Below, one piece after another: positions 14,749-22,093 of a stretch of DNA of 26,034 nt (its first letter is position 1; every line of letters begins with the position of its first letter). The DNA comes from Egerieimonas sp900552095. Its GTDB lineage: Bacteria; Bacillota; Clostridia; Lachnospirales; Lachnospiraceae. The notes beneath the pieces were generated by a model that made no database searches, was not told where the DNA came from, and saw nothing but the letters and a program-made list of their open reading frames with translations. The stretch lies in NCBI GenBank assembly GCA_902469965.1, contig CABREP010000031.1:1-26034 (forward strand), given 5' to 3'. Made by a program: the position numbers and the translations under genes.

Positions 14749-16422
14749 CTATTTCTCCACCGCCTGATACCAGGTATCCACGTTGATCACACCCCAGGCC
14801 GGATAATTGGTCCATCCGGTAATTCTGTCCGTCCGGTAGGGATAAAACGTCTTCATGATCGCCAATGCTACAGCCGGCACATCACTGGCATTCATTTCCT
14901 GAATCTCACCGAACGCTTCTGCATATTCTTCATAGCTGGTTGCCTGGGTCATCGCCGTATAGGCTTTTAAATATTCTTCCTCTGCATACGTTCCGAAATG
15001 CTGGCCCGATGTAATCACCACATCGGCAATGTAACTGGCAATCCCTGTCCAGGAAGCAATCCCTACCGTGGTCATTCCAAGATAAATCTCATAACTGCCA
15101 TTCTTTCTCAGCTCAGCGGTATAATCTTTATTAGAAATCGTCTGTTCATCCACAGAGACCCGGATACCTGCCTCCGCCAGATTCAGCTGAATAATCTCCG
15201 CATACCGCTTATACAGATCTGTTGCGCTTTGCAGCGCAATTTTGACATCCATGGGGCTTCCATCCGGCAGTTCCCGGAACCCATCCCCATCCAGATCCTG
15301 ATAACCCGCCTGATCCAGGATTTCTTTGGCCTTTTCCAGATCTCTTTTATTTTCCTCCAGCCCGTCCAGATATCCCACACAGCTGGGAGAGACGGCTCCC
15401 TGAGTGGCCACGGAACCGTATCCCCCTGTGATTGACTGATTCAGCACCTCATAATCCAGAGCGTACCGCACCGCCTGCCGGAACGGAAGATCGCTGGTCG
15501 GATACTGGTTAAATCCAAATACGATCTGGTATGTTGCCGTATTTACACTCTCTCCCAGGTCAATTGCCTCATCCTGTTCAATGAGCGGCAGCAGGGTCGT
15601 ATCCAGAGAAGCGGAATAGCCGTACATTACATCGATCTCATCATTCTGCAGCGCCGTGATCAGAGAGGCCTGATTATCATAACTGTGAAGTTCTACCTTA
15701 TCCACAGTCAGCTCTCCCAGCGGGAAATCTTCCACAGCTTCATAGTACGAAATCTGGGCATCTGCGTCTTTGGAAACCAGGCGGTACGGACCGCACCCGA
15801 TGCTCATATCTTCTCCTCCGTACTCTGTAGGATTCTCCACTTTGCCCCAGATGTGCTCCGGCATCAGATGATACATCAGTGTCGTCTGATTCATGAAGGA
15901 AAATGCCATGGGCTCATCAAAAGTCACCTGAAGTTTTCCCTCCTCCAGAACCTGTACATCGGAAACATGAAGAAACAGAGGATAGTTCTGTGCCTTGTAA
16001 AAATCAAAGGTGAATAAAATGTCCTCTGAGGTAACAGGCTGGCCGTCATGCCATTCCAGTCCTTCCAGATCATAGCTTAACAACAGCTGCGTATCCTCTT
16101 CACTGATCTCCCAGTCCTGAAACAGGCAGCCGCTTCCGCTCAGCTCTCCCTTTTCATCAAAATGCCAAAAATTCAGGGAAACAAAACTGTTATAATTCAT
16201 CCTTCCAAAGGCATCGTCCTGTCCGAACATATTAAAACTGTTGTTCGCGTAAGTTGTCCCAATCCTCAGATTGCTCACATGCCGGATTTCCTCCGGATCC
16301 TTCTCCGTCTTTTCTTCTTTTTGCCCAGAATCTGTCCCCTTCTCAGAAGACTGGCATCCGGCCAGACTTCCCGCTGCCAGGCAAAATGCCAGGAGCATTG
16401 CCATACATTTTTTTGCTTTCAT
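14749..16422 (-). CDS. Peptide/nickel-type ABC transporter substrate-binding lipoprotein
   Basis: The 557-residue precursor has a lipoprotein signal (KCMAMLLAFCLAAGSLAGC, Cys23) and an SBP_bac_5 (DppA/OppA/NikA) fold, with markers such as DGQPVTSEDILFTFDF, YHLMPEHIWG, LPFRQAVRYALD and the late LAEAGIRV. I use the ATG at 16422, 8 nt after GGGAG; a longer in-frame start at 16491 lies in the preceding ATPase gene. The ATG overlaps the TGA of that gene by 4 nt (ATGA). The family binds di- and oligopeptides, nickel-chelate complexes, heme or opines, and sequence alone does not separate these. It is placed after the ATPases rather than first, and just before the methyltransferase. Confidence 0.93.
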   Translation of the reverse strand: MKAKKCMAMLLAFCLAAGSLAGCQSSEKGTDSGQKEEKTEKDPEEIRHVSNLRIGTTYANNSFNMFGQDDAFGRMNYNSFVSLNFWHFDEKGELSGSGCLFQDWEISEEDTQLLLSYDLEGLEWHDGQPVTSEDILFTFDFYKAQNYPLFLHVSDVQVLEEGKLQVTFDEPMAFSFMNQTTLMYHLMPEHIWGKVENPTEYGGEDMSIGCGPYRLVSKDADAQISYYEAVEDFPLGELTVDKVELHSYDNQASLITALQNDEIDVMYGYSASLDTTLLPLIEQDEAIDLGESVNTATYQIVFGFNQYPTSDLPFRQAVRYALDYEVLNQSITGGYGSVATQGAVSPSCVGYLDGLEENKRDLEKAKEILDQAGYQDLDGDGFRELPDGSPMDVKIALQSATDLYKRYAEIIQLNLAEAGIRVSVDEQTISNKDYTAELRKNGSYEIYLGMTTVGIASWTGIASYIADVVITSGQHFGTYAEEEYLKAYTAMTQATSYEEYAEAFGEIQEMNASDVPAVALAIMKTFYPYRTDRITGWTNYPAWGVINVDTWYQAVEK

Positions 16423-17096
16423 ACTTCTTCTCCCTTTTGTCTTATTTTTCCTTGCTCTATCATATAAATGCGATGGCTGATCCTCTCGCACAATATGCGG
16501 TTATGCGTAATAAACAGATACGCGATCCCTTTTCTTTTCTGCAGTTCCATCAGAAGATGGATCATCTGTGCCTGGGAAATGGTATCCAGCATGCTTGTGG
16601 GCTCATCCAGAACCAGAAATTCAGGCTCCGCCAGCAAAACCCTGGCCAGGGCGATCCGCTGCAGCTCTCCTCCGGATAACTGTCCCGGATAGCGGCATAA
16701 ATGTTCTTCATAAATGCCAAAAACCGCCATATCTTCTGCCATCTGTTCTTTTGAGAGATCCTTTCCATGCAGTCTGCCGATCTCCCGCAGGCTGTCTCCC
16801 AGGCGCAGTCGGGGATTAAATGCACTCTCCGGATGCTGAAAGAGAATCTGTATTTTCTTCCTGCTCTCTCCCCGAAACGGCCGAATCAGACGTTCTCCCT
16901 TAAACAGAATCTCCCCCTCTTCCGGCCGGATCAGCCCGCACAGGATCTGACCCAGGGTTGACTTCCCGCTTCCGCTTGCCCCGAGAAGTCCCACCGTCTC
17001 TCCTCTTTCGATCTGAATATTGACCTTCTGAAGAACCGGTTCTTCCCTCCTTTTGGTGTGATAACTGTGTGAAATATTATCTGCCCGGATCAGCAT
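16419..17096 (-). CDS. Oligopeptide/nickel ABC transporter ATPase, short DppF/NikE-like
   Basis: The 225-residue ATPase shows Walker A LLGASGSGKST, Q-loop ILFQHPESAFNP, signature LSGGELQRIALAR, Walker B FLVLDEPTSMLD and H-loop FITHNR. It lacks the C-terminal oligo_HPY extension of full OppF/DppF (about 300-330 residues), so it resembles the shorter NikE-type subunits. I start it at the ATG at 17096 (MLIRADNISHSYH), which gives a normal ABC N-terminus. The open frame runs on to 17228, but that extension lies wholly within the upstream ATPase gene and has no family similarity. It overlaps the upstream gene by 20 bp and the binding-protein gene by 4 bp. Confidence 0.9.
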   Translation of the reverse strand: MLIRADNISHSYHTKRREEPVLQKVNIQIERGETVGLLGASGSGKSTLGQILCGLIRPEEGEILFKGERLIRPFRGESRKKIQILFQHPESAFNPRLRLGDSLREIGRLHGKDLSKEQMAEDMAVFGIYEEHLCRYPGQLSGGELQRIALARVLLAEPEFLVLDEPTSMLDTISQAQMIHLLMELQKRKGIAYLFITHNRILCERISHRIYMIEQGKIRQKGEEV

Positions 17097-18015
17097 ACTG
17101 CCAGCACCTGACCTTTCTGCCGCCTCTTTCAACCAGCGGCGGCTTTTTTCTGCATAAGCCGCTTCTCTGCGGACACCTGCTGTAAAAATGACAACCCATC
17201 TCCCCATATTTTTCATGGGGAGGGGCAAAAGAAAAATCTCCTCTCATCCCCCGCTCGGGCAATGCTTCCAGCATCATTCTGGAGTAGGGATGAAGCGGTT
17301 CTCCAAAAAATGCTTCCCTGCTGCATTCTTCTACCTGCTGCGAGGCGTACATGACACAGACTCTGTCTGCAACTGCCTCCGCAAAATGAAGATCATGGCT
17401 GACACAGAGCAGCGTCCGTCCTTTCAGCTGCCGGATCAGCTCAATCACCAGTTCCACCCGCTCCTCATCCAGCCCTTTCGTCGGCTCATCTGCCAGAAGG
17501 ATTTTTGCTCCTGACGCACTTCCCATGGCAATCAGCACTCTCTGCTTCATCCCTCCGCTCAGGGTATGGGGATACGCTTCTGCCAGAAGTTCTTCCTGCC
17601 CCAGATGGAGTTTCTTCATCCACAGGATAGCCTCTTTCACCGCTTCTTTTTTTCCGATTCCACAGGTTTCCATAAGCGGCTCGGCAATCTGAAGCCCTAC
17701 TTTCAGAAGAGGATTTAAACTGTTCCCGCTGCCCTGAGGAATATACCCAAGCTTTCTTCCCCGTATCTTTTCCATTTTTTTCTCCGGAAGAAGAAAAAGA
17801 TCCTCCCCATCCAGATAAAAAGATCCGGAAACTCCTGCTCCGGCAGGAAGTATTCCGAGAAGTGCCGCAAGCATTACACTTTTCCCGCTGCCTGATTCGC
17901 CGATCGCCACCGTGCGCGTCCCTTCCGGAAGAACCAGCGATACTTCATCCAGAACCCGCGCGCCATTTGGAAACGTAACCGATACATTCTTTATCTCAAT
18001 TCTTTTCTGACACAA
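17077..18015 (-). CDS. Oligopeptide/nickel ABC transporter ATPase, DppD/OppD-like
   Basis: The 312-residue ATPase has Walker A AIGESGSGKSVM, signature LSGGMKQRVLIAMG, Walker B ILLADEPTKGLD and H-loop CVSHDLHF. The C-terminal oligo_HPY domain is complete (LHPYSRMMLEALPE) and includes the cysteine set CHFYSRCPQRSGLC plus a final Cys in VRCWQY, which in relatives binds an iron-sulfur cluster. The start is a TTG at 18015 (TTG TGT CAG AAA) with GAGGGAG at good distance; no ATG fits. It overlaps the upstream permease gene by 20 bp, a sign of translational coupling. It pairs with the shorter ATPase to drive the transporter. Confidence 0.92.
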   Translation of the reverse strand: MCQKRIEIKNVSVTFPNGARVLDEVSLVLPEGTRTVAIGESGSGKSVMLAALLGILPAGAGVSGSFYLDGEDLFLLPEKKMEKIRGRKLGYIPQGSGNSLNPLLKVGLQIAEPLMETCGIGKKEAVKEAILWMKKLHLGQEELLAEAYPHTLSGGMKQRVLIAMGSASGAKILLADEPTKGLDEERVELVIELIRQLKGRTLLCVSHDLHFAEAVADRVCVMYASQQVEECSREAFFGEPLHPYSRMMLEALPERGMRGDFSFAPPHEKYGEMGCHFYSRCPQRSGLCRKKPPLVERGGRKVRCWQYADPGR

Positions 18016-18826
18016 ACCCTGCTCCCTCTTCTCTCTTATCCAGACCGTAATACCCGATCAGTATAAAGGCAAAAATGCACAGACTGATACAGATCATCGG
18101 CGGCACATACCACCAGTAGAAATTTGCCACAACCCCGTTTTTCTTAAAAGCATAGTATAAAATACTTCCCCAGCTCTTCTGATCATAAGCACCCAGCCCT
18201 AGGAAACTTAAACTGGCCTCCGTAAGCATGGCAGAGGAGACTGCCAGTGTCGCCCGCATCAGAACAATATCCTTCATATTTGGCAGGATATGGCGCAGCA
18301 TGATATATCCTTTTTTCTGCCCCAGTGTTTCCTCAATTTTGATAAACGGCTGCTGACAGAGTTCTTCTGTCTTCGCCCTCACCACCTTCGCCGTTGCGGT
18401 CCAGGAAGTCAGGCAGATAGCCACGACGATATTCCAGATCCCCGGTTCCAGAAAAGTAACCAGCACAATGGCAAAGGGAAGCTGGGGTACCGCCATACAG
18501 ACAGAGGTAATTCCATCCAGCAGTTTTCTCCAGACACCGCCGCAATATCCGGCAGCCATACCGGCAGCTGTACCGATCAGAATCACAAAAAAAGCAGCCA
18601 TGATCCCGGTCAACAAAGTGACCCTGGTTCCCAGAATCAGTTCACTTAAAATATCCTGGCCAATATCATTCGTCCCCAGCAGATGTTCCCGGCAGGGCCG
18701 CAGATAGGGAGTGAAGAGTTCCTCTATCGGATAGGGCATCCATGCTTCTGCAAAAATGGCCACACATCCGAATATTGCCAGAATGAGTATTCCTGCAGTC
18801 ATACTTTTCTTCCTTTTCCTATTCAT
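17996..18826 (-). CDS. Peptide/nickel-type ABC transporter permease, DppC/NikC-like
   Basis: The 276-residue membrane protein has about six helices. The N-terminal helix is about residues 9-28. The DppC-type motif LLGTNDIGQDILSELILGTRVTL follows, and the ATPase-coupling EAA loop region includes SFLGLG near residue 215. It is the second permease subunit. The ATG at 18826 overlaps the TAG of the first permease gene by 8 nt (ATGAATAG), with AGGGAG upstream. Length is usual for the family. Confidence 0.93.
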   Translation of the reverse strand: MNRKRKKSMTAGILILAIFGCVAIFAEAWMPYPIEELFTPYLRPCREHLLGTNDIGQDILSELILGTRVTLLTGIMAAFFVILIGTAAGMAAGYCGGVWRKLLDGITSVCMAVPQLPFAIVLVTFLEPGIWNIVVAICLTSWTATAKVVRAKTEELCQQPFIKIEETLGQKKGYIMLRHILPNMKDIVLMRATLAVSSAMLTEASLSFLGLGAYDQKSWGSILYYAFKKNGVVANFYWWYVPPMICISLCIFAFILIGYYGLDKREEGAGFVSEKN

Positions 18827-19820
18827 ACTCCCTCACCCCATCCTGGATCCGGGCATCCATCTGCATACACAGAAAATCTGCTGCAAAATTAAAAAGTACC
18901 ACACATACTGCAATGACCAGAAAACACATTTGAACAGTGGGATAATCTCTGGTCTGCACCGCATCATAGATCAGCGTGCCCATCCCTTTCCAGGAAAATA
19001 CCACTTCGATCAGCATCGATCCCGATAGGATATGTCCGATCTGCATGCAGATCACCGTCACATAGGGAACCATGGCATTCCGGATCAGGTGACGGAACAA
19101 AAGCTTTCTCTTTGGAAGCCCTTTCGTCACAGCCGTAGTGATATACTCTTCATCTTTAATCTGAGAAACAAAACTTTTCATCTGAAGAAAGTTGGAAGAT
19201 GTGCGGAATAAAACCAGAACAGCCACAGGCAAAACCATGTGGTGCAGAATACTGACTATTTTTTCTATCCCTTCCACATTTCCCGCCGCCATGCCGCCCA
19301 CGGGAAACCAGTGCAGTTTATACGAAAACAGGATCAAAAAGAGCAGTGCCAGACAGTTGGATGGGATTGTCTCCATAAAGAGGAAAAAGCCAGTCAGCAC
19401 AGAATCCAGTTTTCCTCCTTTTTTGTATCCTGCCAGCACTCCCAGCGCTCCTCCGACAGCCGCTGAGATGACAATGGCCGCCAGGGCCAGAAGAATTGTC
19501 CATTTCATCCGGAAGAATACCGTTTCCGCCACACTGCTTCCATCAATATAGGAATGGCCGAACTGAAACGTAAGAACCTGTCCCAGATAGCGGATATATT
19601 GCTGAAAAAGATTTCCATCCAGAGAATACTGCGCCCGGATCTCTTCCAGCTTCTCCGGATACTGGACACTGAGCGAATAATACTCTTCCTCCCCCACAAG
19701 ATGTACCAGCGGATCCCCGGGCATAAGATGAACCAGCACAAAATTGATCGATATAACAGCCAGAATCAGGAGCAGAGCCCGAAGCAGATATTTTCCCGTC
19801 ATCCGCAGTTTCTTTCTCAT
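18819..19820 (-). CDS. Peptide/nickel-type ABC transporter permease, DppB/NikB-like, first gene of operon
   Basis: The 333-residue permease begins with a membrane helix and the DppB motif NFVLVHLMPGDPLVHLVG. It then has ALLFLILFSYKLHWFPVGG, the coupling loop around EEYITTAVTKGLPKRKLLFRH, and GSMLIEVVFSWKGMGTLI near the end. I place the start at the ATG at 19820 (MRKKLRMTGKYLLRALL), preceded by GGGGGAAT; this gives the usual short cytoplasmic N-terminus. In-frame starts farther up (to 19883) add an unrelated N-terminus. The start is uncertain by up to 21 residues, because none of the candidate sites is ideal. It is the first gene of the six-gene transporter-methyltransferase operon. Confidence 0.9.
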   Translation of the reverse strand: MRKKLRMTGKYLLRALLLILAVISINFVLVHLMPGDPLVHLVGEEEYYSLSVQYPEKLEEIRAQYSLDGNLFQQYIRYLGQVLTFQFGHSYIDGSSVAETVFFRMKWTILLALAAIVISAAVGGALGVLAGYKKGGKLDSVLTGFFLFMETIPSNCLALLFLILFSYKLHWFPVGGMAAGNVEGIEKIVSILHHMVLPVAVLVLFRTSSNFLQMKSFVSQIKDEEYITTAVTKGLPKRKLLFRHLIRNAMVPYVTVICMQIGHILSGSMLIEVVFSWKGMGTLIYDAVQTRDYPTVQMCFLVIAVCVVLFNFAADFLCMQMDARIQDGVREYE

Positions 19821-19953
19821 ATTCCCCCATTTTTCCTTTCCATACTTTCTTCCCATGGTAACAGTTGGACAAATCAGCCGCAAGCCTCCCCCCAGGATAA
19901 AATTTTCCTTCCGCTTTTTTCCTCTATCTTCGGCTTTTCTCTCCTCTCTCCAA

Positions 19954-19972
19954 CCCTATCGGGGGGATAGGG
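19954..19972. promoter_or_regulatory. G-tract palindrome resembling a CsoR/RcnR-family operator
   Basis: CCCTATC-GGGGG-GATAGGG has perfect 7-bp arms around a G tract (six G in a row). CsoR/RcnR-family metal and formaldehyde sensors recognise a G/C tract flanked by AT-containing inverted repeats, and this fits that pattern. It lies between the divergent transporter operon and pepV. No such regulator is encoded in the window, so this is an inference from sequence shape. Confidence 0.45.
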
Positions 19973-20020
19973 GAAAAATATTTTTCGTAATTTTTACATA
20001 TATCAAATTTTTCAAACCAG

Positions 20021-20029
20021 TGTTAAAAT
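20021..20029 (+). promoter_or_regulatory. Extended -10 promoter element of pepV
   Basis: TGTTAAAAT is an extended -10 identical to that of ppdK. No good -35 hexamer is seen 16-18 bp upstream (TATCAA at 20001-20006). It lies about 29 bp before the AGGAGG site of pepV. Confidence 0.4.
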
Positions 20030-20072
20030 GCTTTTAGACATAAAAAAAGCAAGCTCGAGGAGGATACCGAAT

Positions 20073-21458
20073 ATGCAAGAAATTCTGAATCAACTCATTG
20101 ATGCGTCCTTTGACCGTCTCGTAAAGGATACCCAGGAACTGGTGTCAATCAACAGTGTTCTGGATGAATCTACCGCCGGCGAGGGAGCTCCTTTTGGAAA
20201 AGGGATCCGGGAAACACTGGAACTGATCCTGGAAAAAGGAAAAGAAATGAATATGGAAACAAAAAACTGTGACGGATATGCCGGCCACATTCAGCTGGGG
20301 GAAAGCGGCGAACTGATGGCGATTCTGGCCCATATGGATGTAGTTCCGGCTGCCGGCCAGTGGACTTTTGACCCTTACTCCGCTGTAGTCTCCGACGGAA
20401 AACTCTACGGCAGGGGGGCTGTGGATGACAAGGGACCGGCTATGGCCTGTCTCTATGCTATGAAGACAATCAAAGACAGCGGCCTTCCTGTCTCCCGGCG
20501 GGTTCGTCTGATCCTGGGAACAGATGAGGAGACTTTTGCCCGCGGCATCCACTATTATCTCGACCGGGAAGAACATCCGGCCTTCGGTTTTTCTCCGGAT
20601 GCTGAATTTCCAATCATTCATGCAGAAAAGGGAATCCTACGTTTCTTTTATCGTGTTCCCTTTACCGCTCCCCACACTGTGATAAAAGCTCTCTCTGCCG
20701 GAACACGTCTAAATGTAGTTCCTGATGAAGCCCGCGCACTCCTTGCCCTTGACCAGGAATGTGTCACCCAGGCCGCATCCCGGGCCGGTCTTTCCCGGCA
20801 CTGCACCATCACGGAAGAAGCGGAGGGATGCCTGCTGACTGTGACAGGACTTGCCTCCCACGCCAGCTACCCCCAGGAAGGGAAAAATGCGATTCAGATG
20901 CTTTTCCAGATCCTCTCCCCACTTCTCACCGGAGATCACCCTGCCGATGTCTTTCTCAGAACCATGGCAGACCGTCTCAGACTGGAAACGAACGGGGAAA
21001 GTTTCTCTATCGGCTGCAGCGATGAAACCTCCGGAGCACTGACGATCAATCCGGCCGTCCTCTCTTTCTCTGATGAGGAACTCATCCTGAAATTTGATAT
21101 CCGCTACCCGGTAACATCAGACAGCGATCTGCTTCTTCAAAAACTGCAGGAACAGGCGGAACGGGCGGGAGCTTCCTATGAACTGATTCAGCATAAGCCG
21201 CCACTCTACGTGGAAAAAGACCGTCCCTTTATCCGTAAAATGCAGGAAGCCTACACAGATTTCACCGGAGAGGAAGCCCGCCTTATCTCCATCGGCGGCG
21301 GAACTTACTGCCGTTACGTACCCAATACCGTTTCTTACGGTCCTGTTTTTCCGGGTCAGAAAGAGATGGCTCATCAGGCGGATGAATTTATTTCGCTGGA
21401 AGATCTGAGAAAAATTGCCAAAATCTATGCCCAGACCATCTACAATCTGATTGCCTGA
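20073..21458 (+). CDS. pepV: M20 dipeptidase PepV
   Basis: The 461-residue enzyme matches PepV-type dipeptidases in length and order of motifs: LAHMDVVPAAGQW (His and Asp ligands), GRGAVDDKGP (bridging Asp), GTDEET (catalytic Glu and ligand), FSPDAEFP (Asp ligand) and the late His in QKEMAHQADEF. PepV cuts a range of dipeptides, including beta-Ala and D-amino-acid types, in the cytoplasm. The ATG at 20073 (MQEILNQLIDASF) follows AGGAGG by 9 nt; an in-frame ATG at 20028 has no site. It is transcribed away from the transporter operon and ends before a strong terminator. Adjacency to a peptide/nickel transporter could mean shared peptide use, but each has its own promoter region. Confidence 0.93.
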   Translation: MQEILNQLIDASFDRLVKDTQELVSINSVLDESTAGEGAPFGKGIRETLELILEKGKEMNMETKNCDGYAGHIQLGESGELMAILAHMDVVPAAGQWTFDPYSAVVSDGKLYGRGAVDDKGPAMACLYAMKTIKDSGLPVSRRVRLILGTDEETFARGIHYYLDREEHPAFGFSPDAEFPIIHAEKGILRFFYRVPFTAPHTVIKALSAGTRLNVVPDEARALLALDQECVTQAASRAGLSRHCTITEEAEGCLLTVTGLASHASYPQEGKNAIQMLFQILSPLLTGDHPADVFLRTMADRLRLETNGESFSIGCSDETSGALTINPAVLSFSDEELILKFDIRYPVTSDSDLLLQKLQEQAERAGASYELIQHKPPLYVEKDRPFIRKMQEAYTDFTGEEARLISIGGGTYCRYVPNTVSYGPVFPGQKEMAHQADEFISLEDLRKIAKIYAQTIYNLIA

Positions 21459-21503
21459 CTGCAAATTTTCCGATCTGCAGCTATTTCACCTGTCCCTGCG
21501 GAC

Positions 21504-21551
21504 AAAAAAAGAGGGCACAAAAATCATTCTGATTTTTGTGCCCTCTTTTTT
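21504..21551. terminator. Strong bidirectional terminator between pepV and infA
   Basis: A perfect 16-bp stem (21511-21526 with 21530-21545, beginning GAGGGCAC) has a TTC loop. It is flanked by seven A on the left and six T on the right, which extend the pairing and give T runs on both strands. It ends pepV rightward and the ribosomal operon leftward. Confidence 0.95.
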
Positions 21552-21580
21552 ACGGAAAACAACTATTTCCCAGAAAAGAT

Positions 21581-21799
21581 TTATTTATCTCTCCAGATAA
21601 TTCTTCCCTTTGTCAGATCGTAGGGAGACAGTTCCAGCGTCACCTTATCCCCGGGAAGGATACGGATAAAGTTCATCCGCAGCTTTCCGCTGATATGAGC
21701 CAGCACCACGTGCTTGTTCTCCAGCTCTACCTTAAACATAGCGCTGGGAAGTTTTTCCAGAACAACTCCTTCTACCTCAATTACATCTGCCTTTGACAT
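21581..21799 (-). CDS. infA: Translation initiation factor IF-1
   Basis: The 72-residue protein has the standard IF-1 length and S1/OB-fold sequence: MSKADVIEVEGVVLEKLPSA, then HVVLAHISGKLRMNFIRILPGDKVTLELSPYDLTKGRI. It binds the ribosomal A site during initiation. The ATG at 21799 follows AGGAGG. It is here the last gene of the ribosomal cluster; a terminator lies about 30 bp after its stop instead of the usual rpmJ. Confidence 0.98.
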   Translation of the reverse strand: MSKADVIEVEGVVLEKLPSAMFKVELENKHVVLAHISGKLRMNFIRILPGDKVTLELSPYDLTKGRIIWRDK

Positions 21800-21815
21800 C
21801 GTCTACCTCCTATAC

Positions 21816-22085
21816 TCATACGGTCCTTAATTTATCTTTGATACATTTTTTGATTACTTCATCACGAAGAGGCTTCCCCTGCGCCTGCAGCTCGCAGATC
21901 GGCCCGGGAATCTCATAAAACACCTGAAGGTGCTTCCACTTTTTCTTTTTTGGTTTCTCCAGCGTCCGGGTCTTTCCGTCTGCCACCCAGGCAAACTGCT
22001 CCTCTCTGCGGACAATGATATAAAGATTCTCTTTGTCATGACCGGCCAGGGAACGGGCAAACATACCTGTGCAAAACTCCCTCAT
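21816..22085 (-). CDS. KOW-domain RNA-binding protein (L14e/L6e/L27e-like)
   Basis: This 89-residue basic protein starts MREFCTGMFARSLAGHDKENLYIIVRREEQ. That is the KOW-type RNA-binding start seen in the L14e-like proteins that many Firmicutes encode between map and infA. A lysine cluster (PKKKKWKHL) follows. It is probably ribosome-associated; the precise role is not established. The ATG at 22085 has GAGGTGA 3 nt upstream, and the gap to map is 8 nt. Confidence 0.85.
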   Translation of the reverse strand: MREFCTGMFARSLAGHDKENLYIIVRREEQFAWVADGKTRTLEKPKKKKWKHLQVFYEIPGPICELQAQGKPLRDEVIKKCIKDKLRTV

Positions 22086-22093
22086 AGGTCACC

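Noticed and set aside
13534..14970. Rightward open frame of 478 codons across the lacI control region and the methyltransferase gene
   Set aside because: It has no ribosome binding site, starts inside the control region, and is antisense to the methyltransferase and to the end of the binding-protein gene. Its Phe/Ser/Pro-rich sequence matches no family.
17097..17228. N-terminal extension of the short ATPase (44 residues)
   Set aside because: It lies entirely inside the preceding ATPase gene in another frame. The ABC domain starts normally at the internal ATG at 17096.
19981..20000. Zur-like half site TCGTAAT near the divergent promoters
   Set aside because: Only one half matches a Zur box; the other half (TTTACAT) agrees poorly, so the site is not supported.
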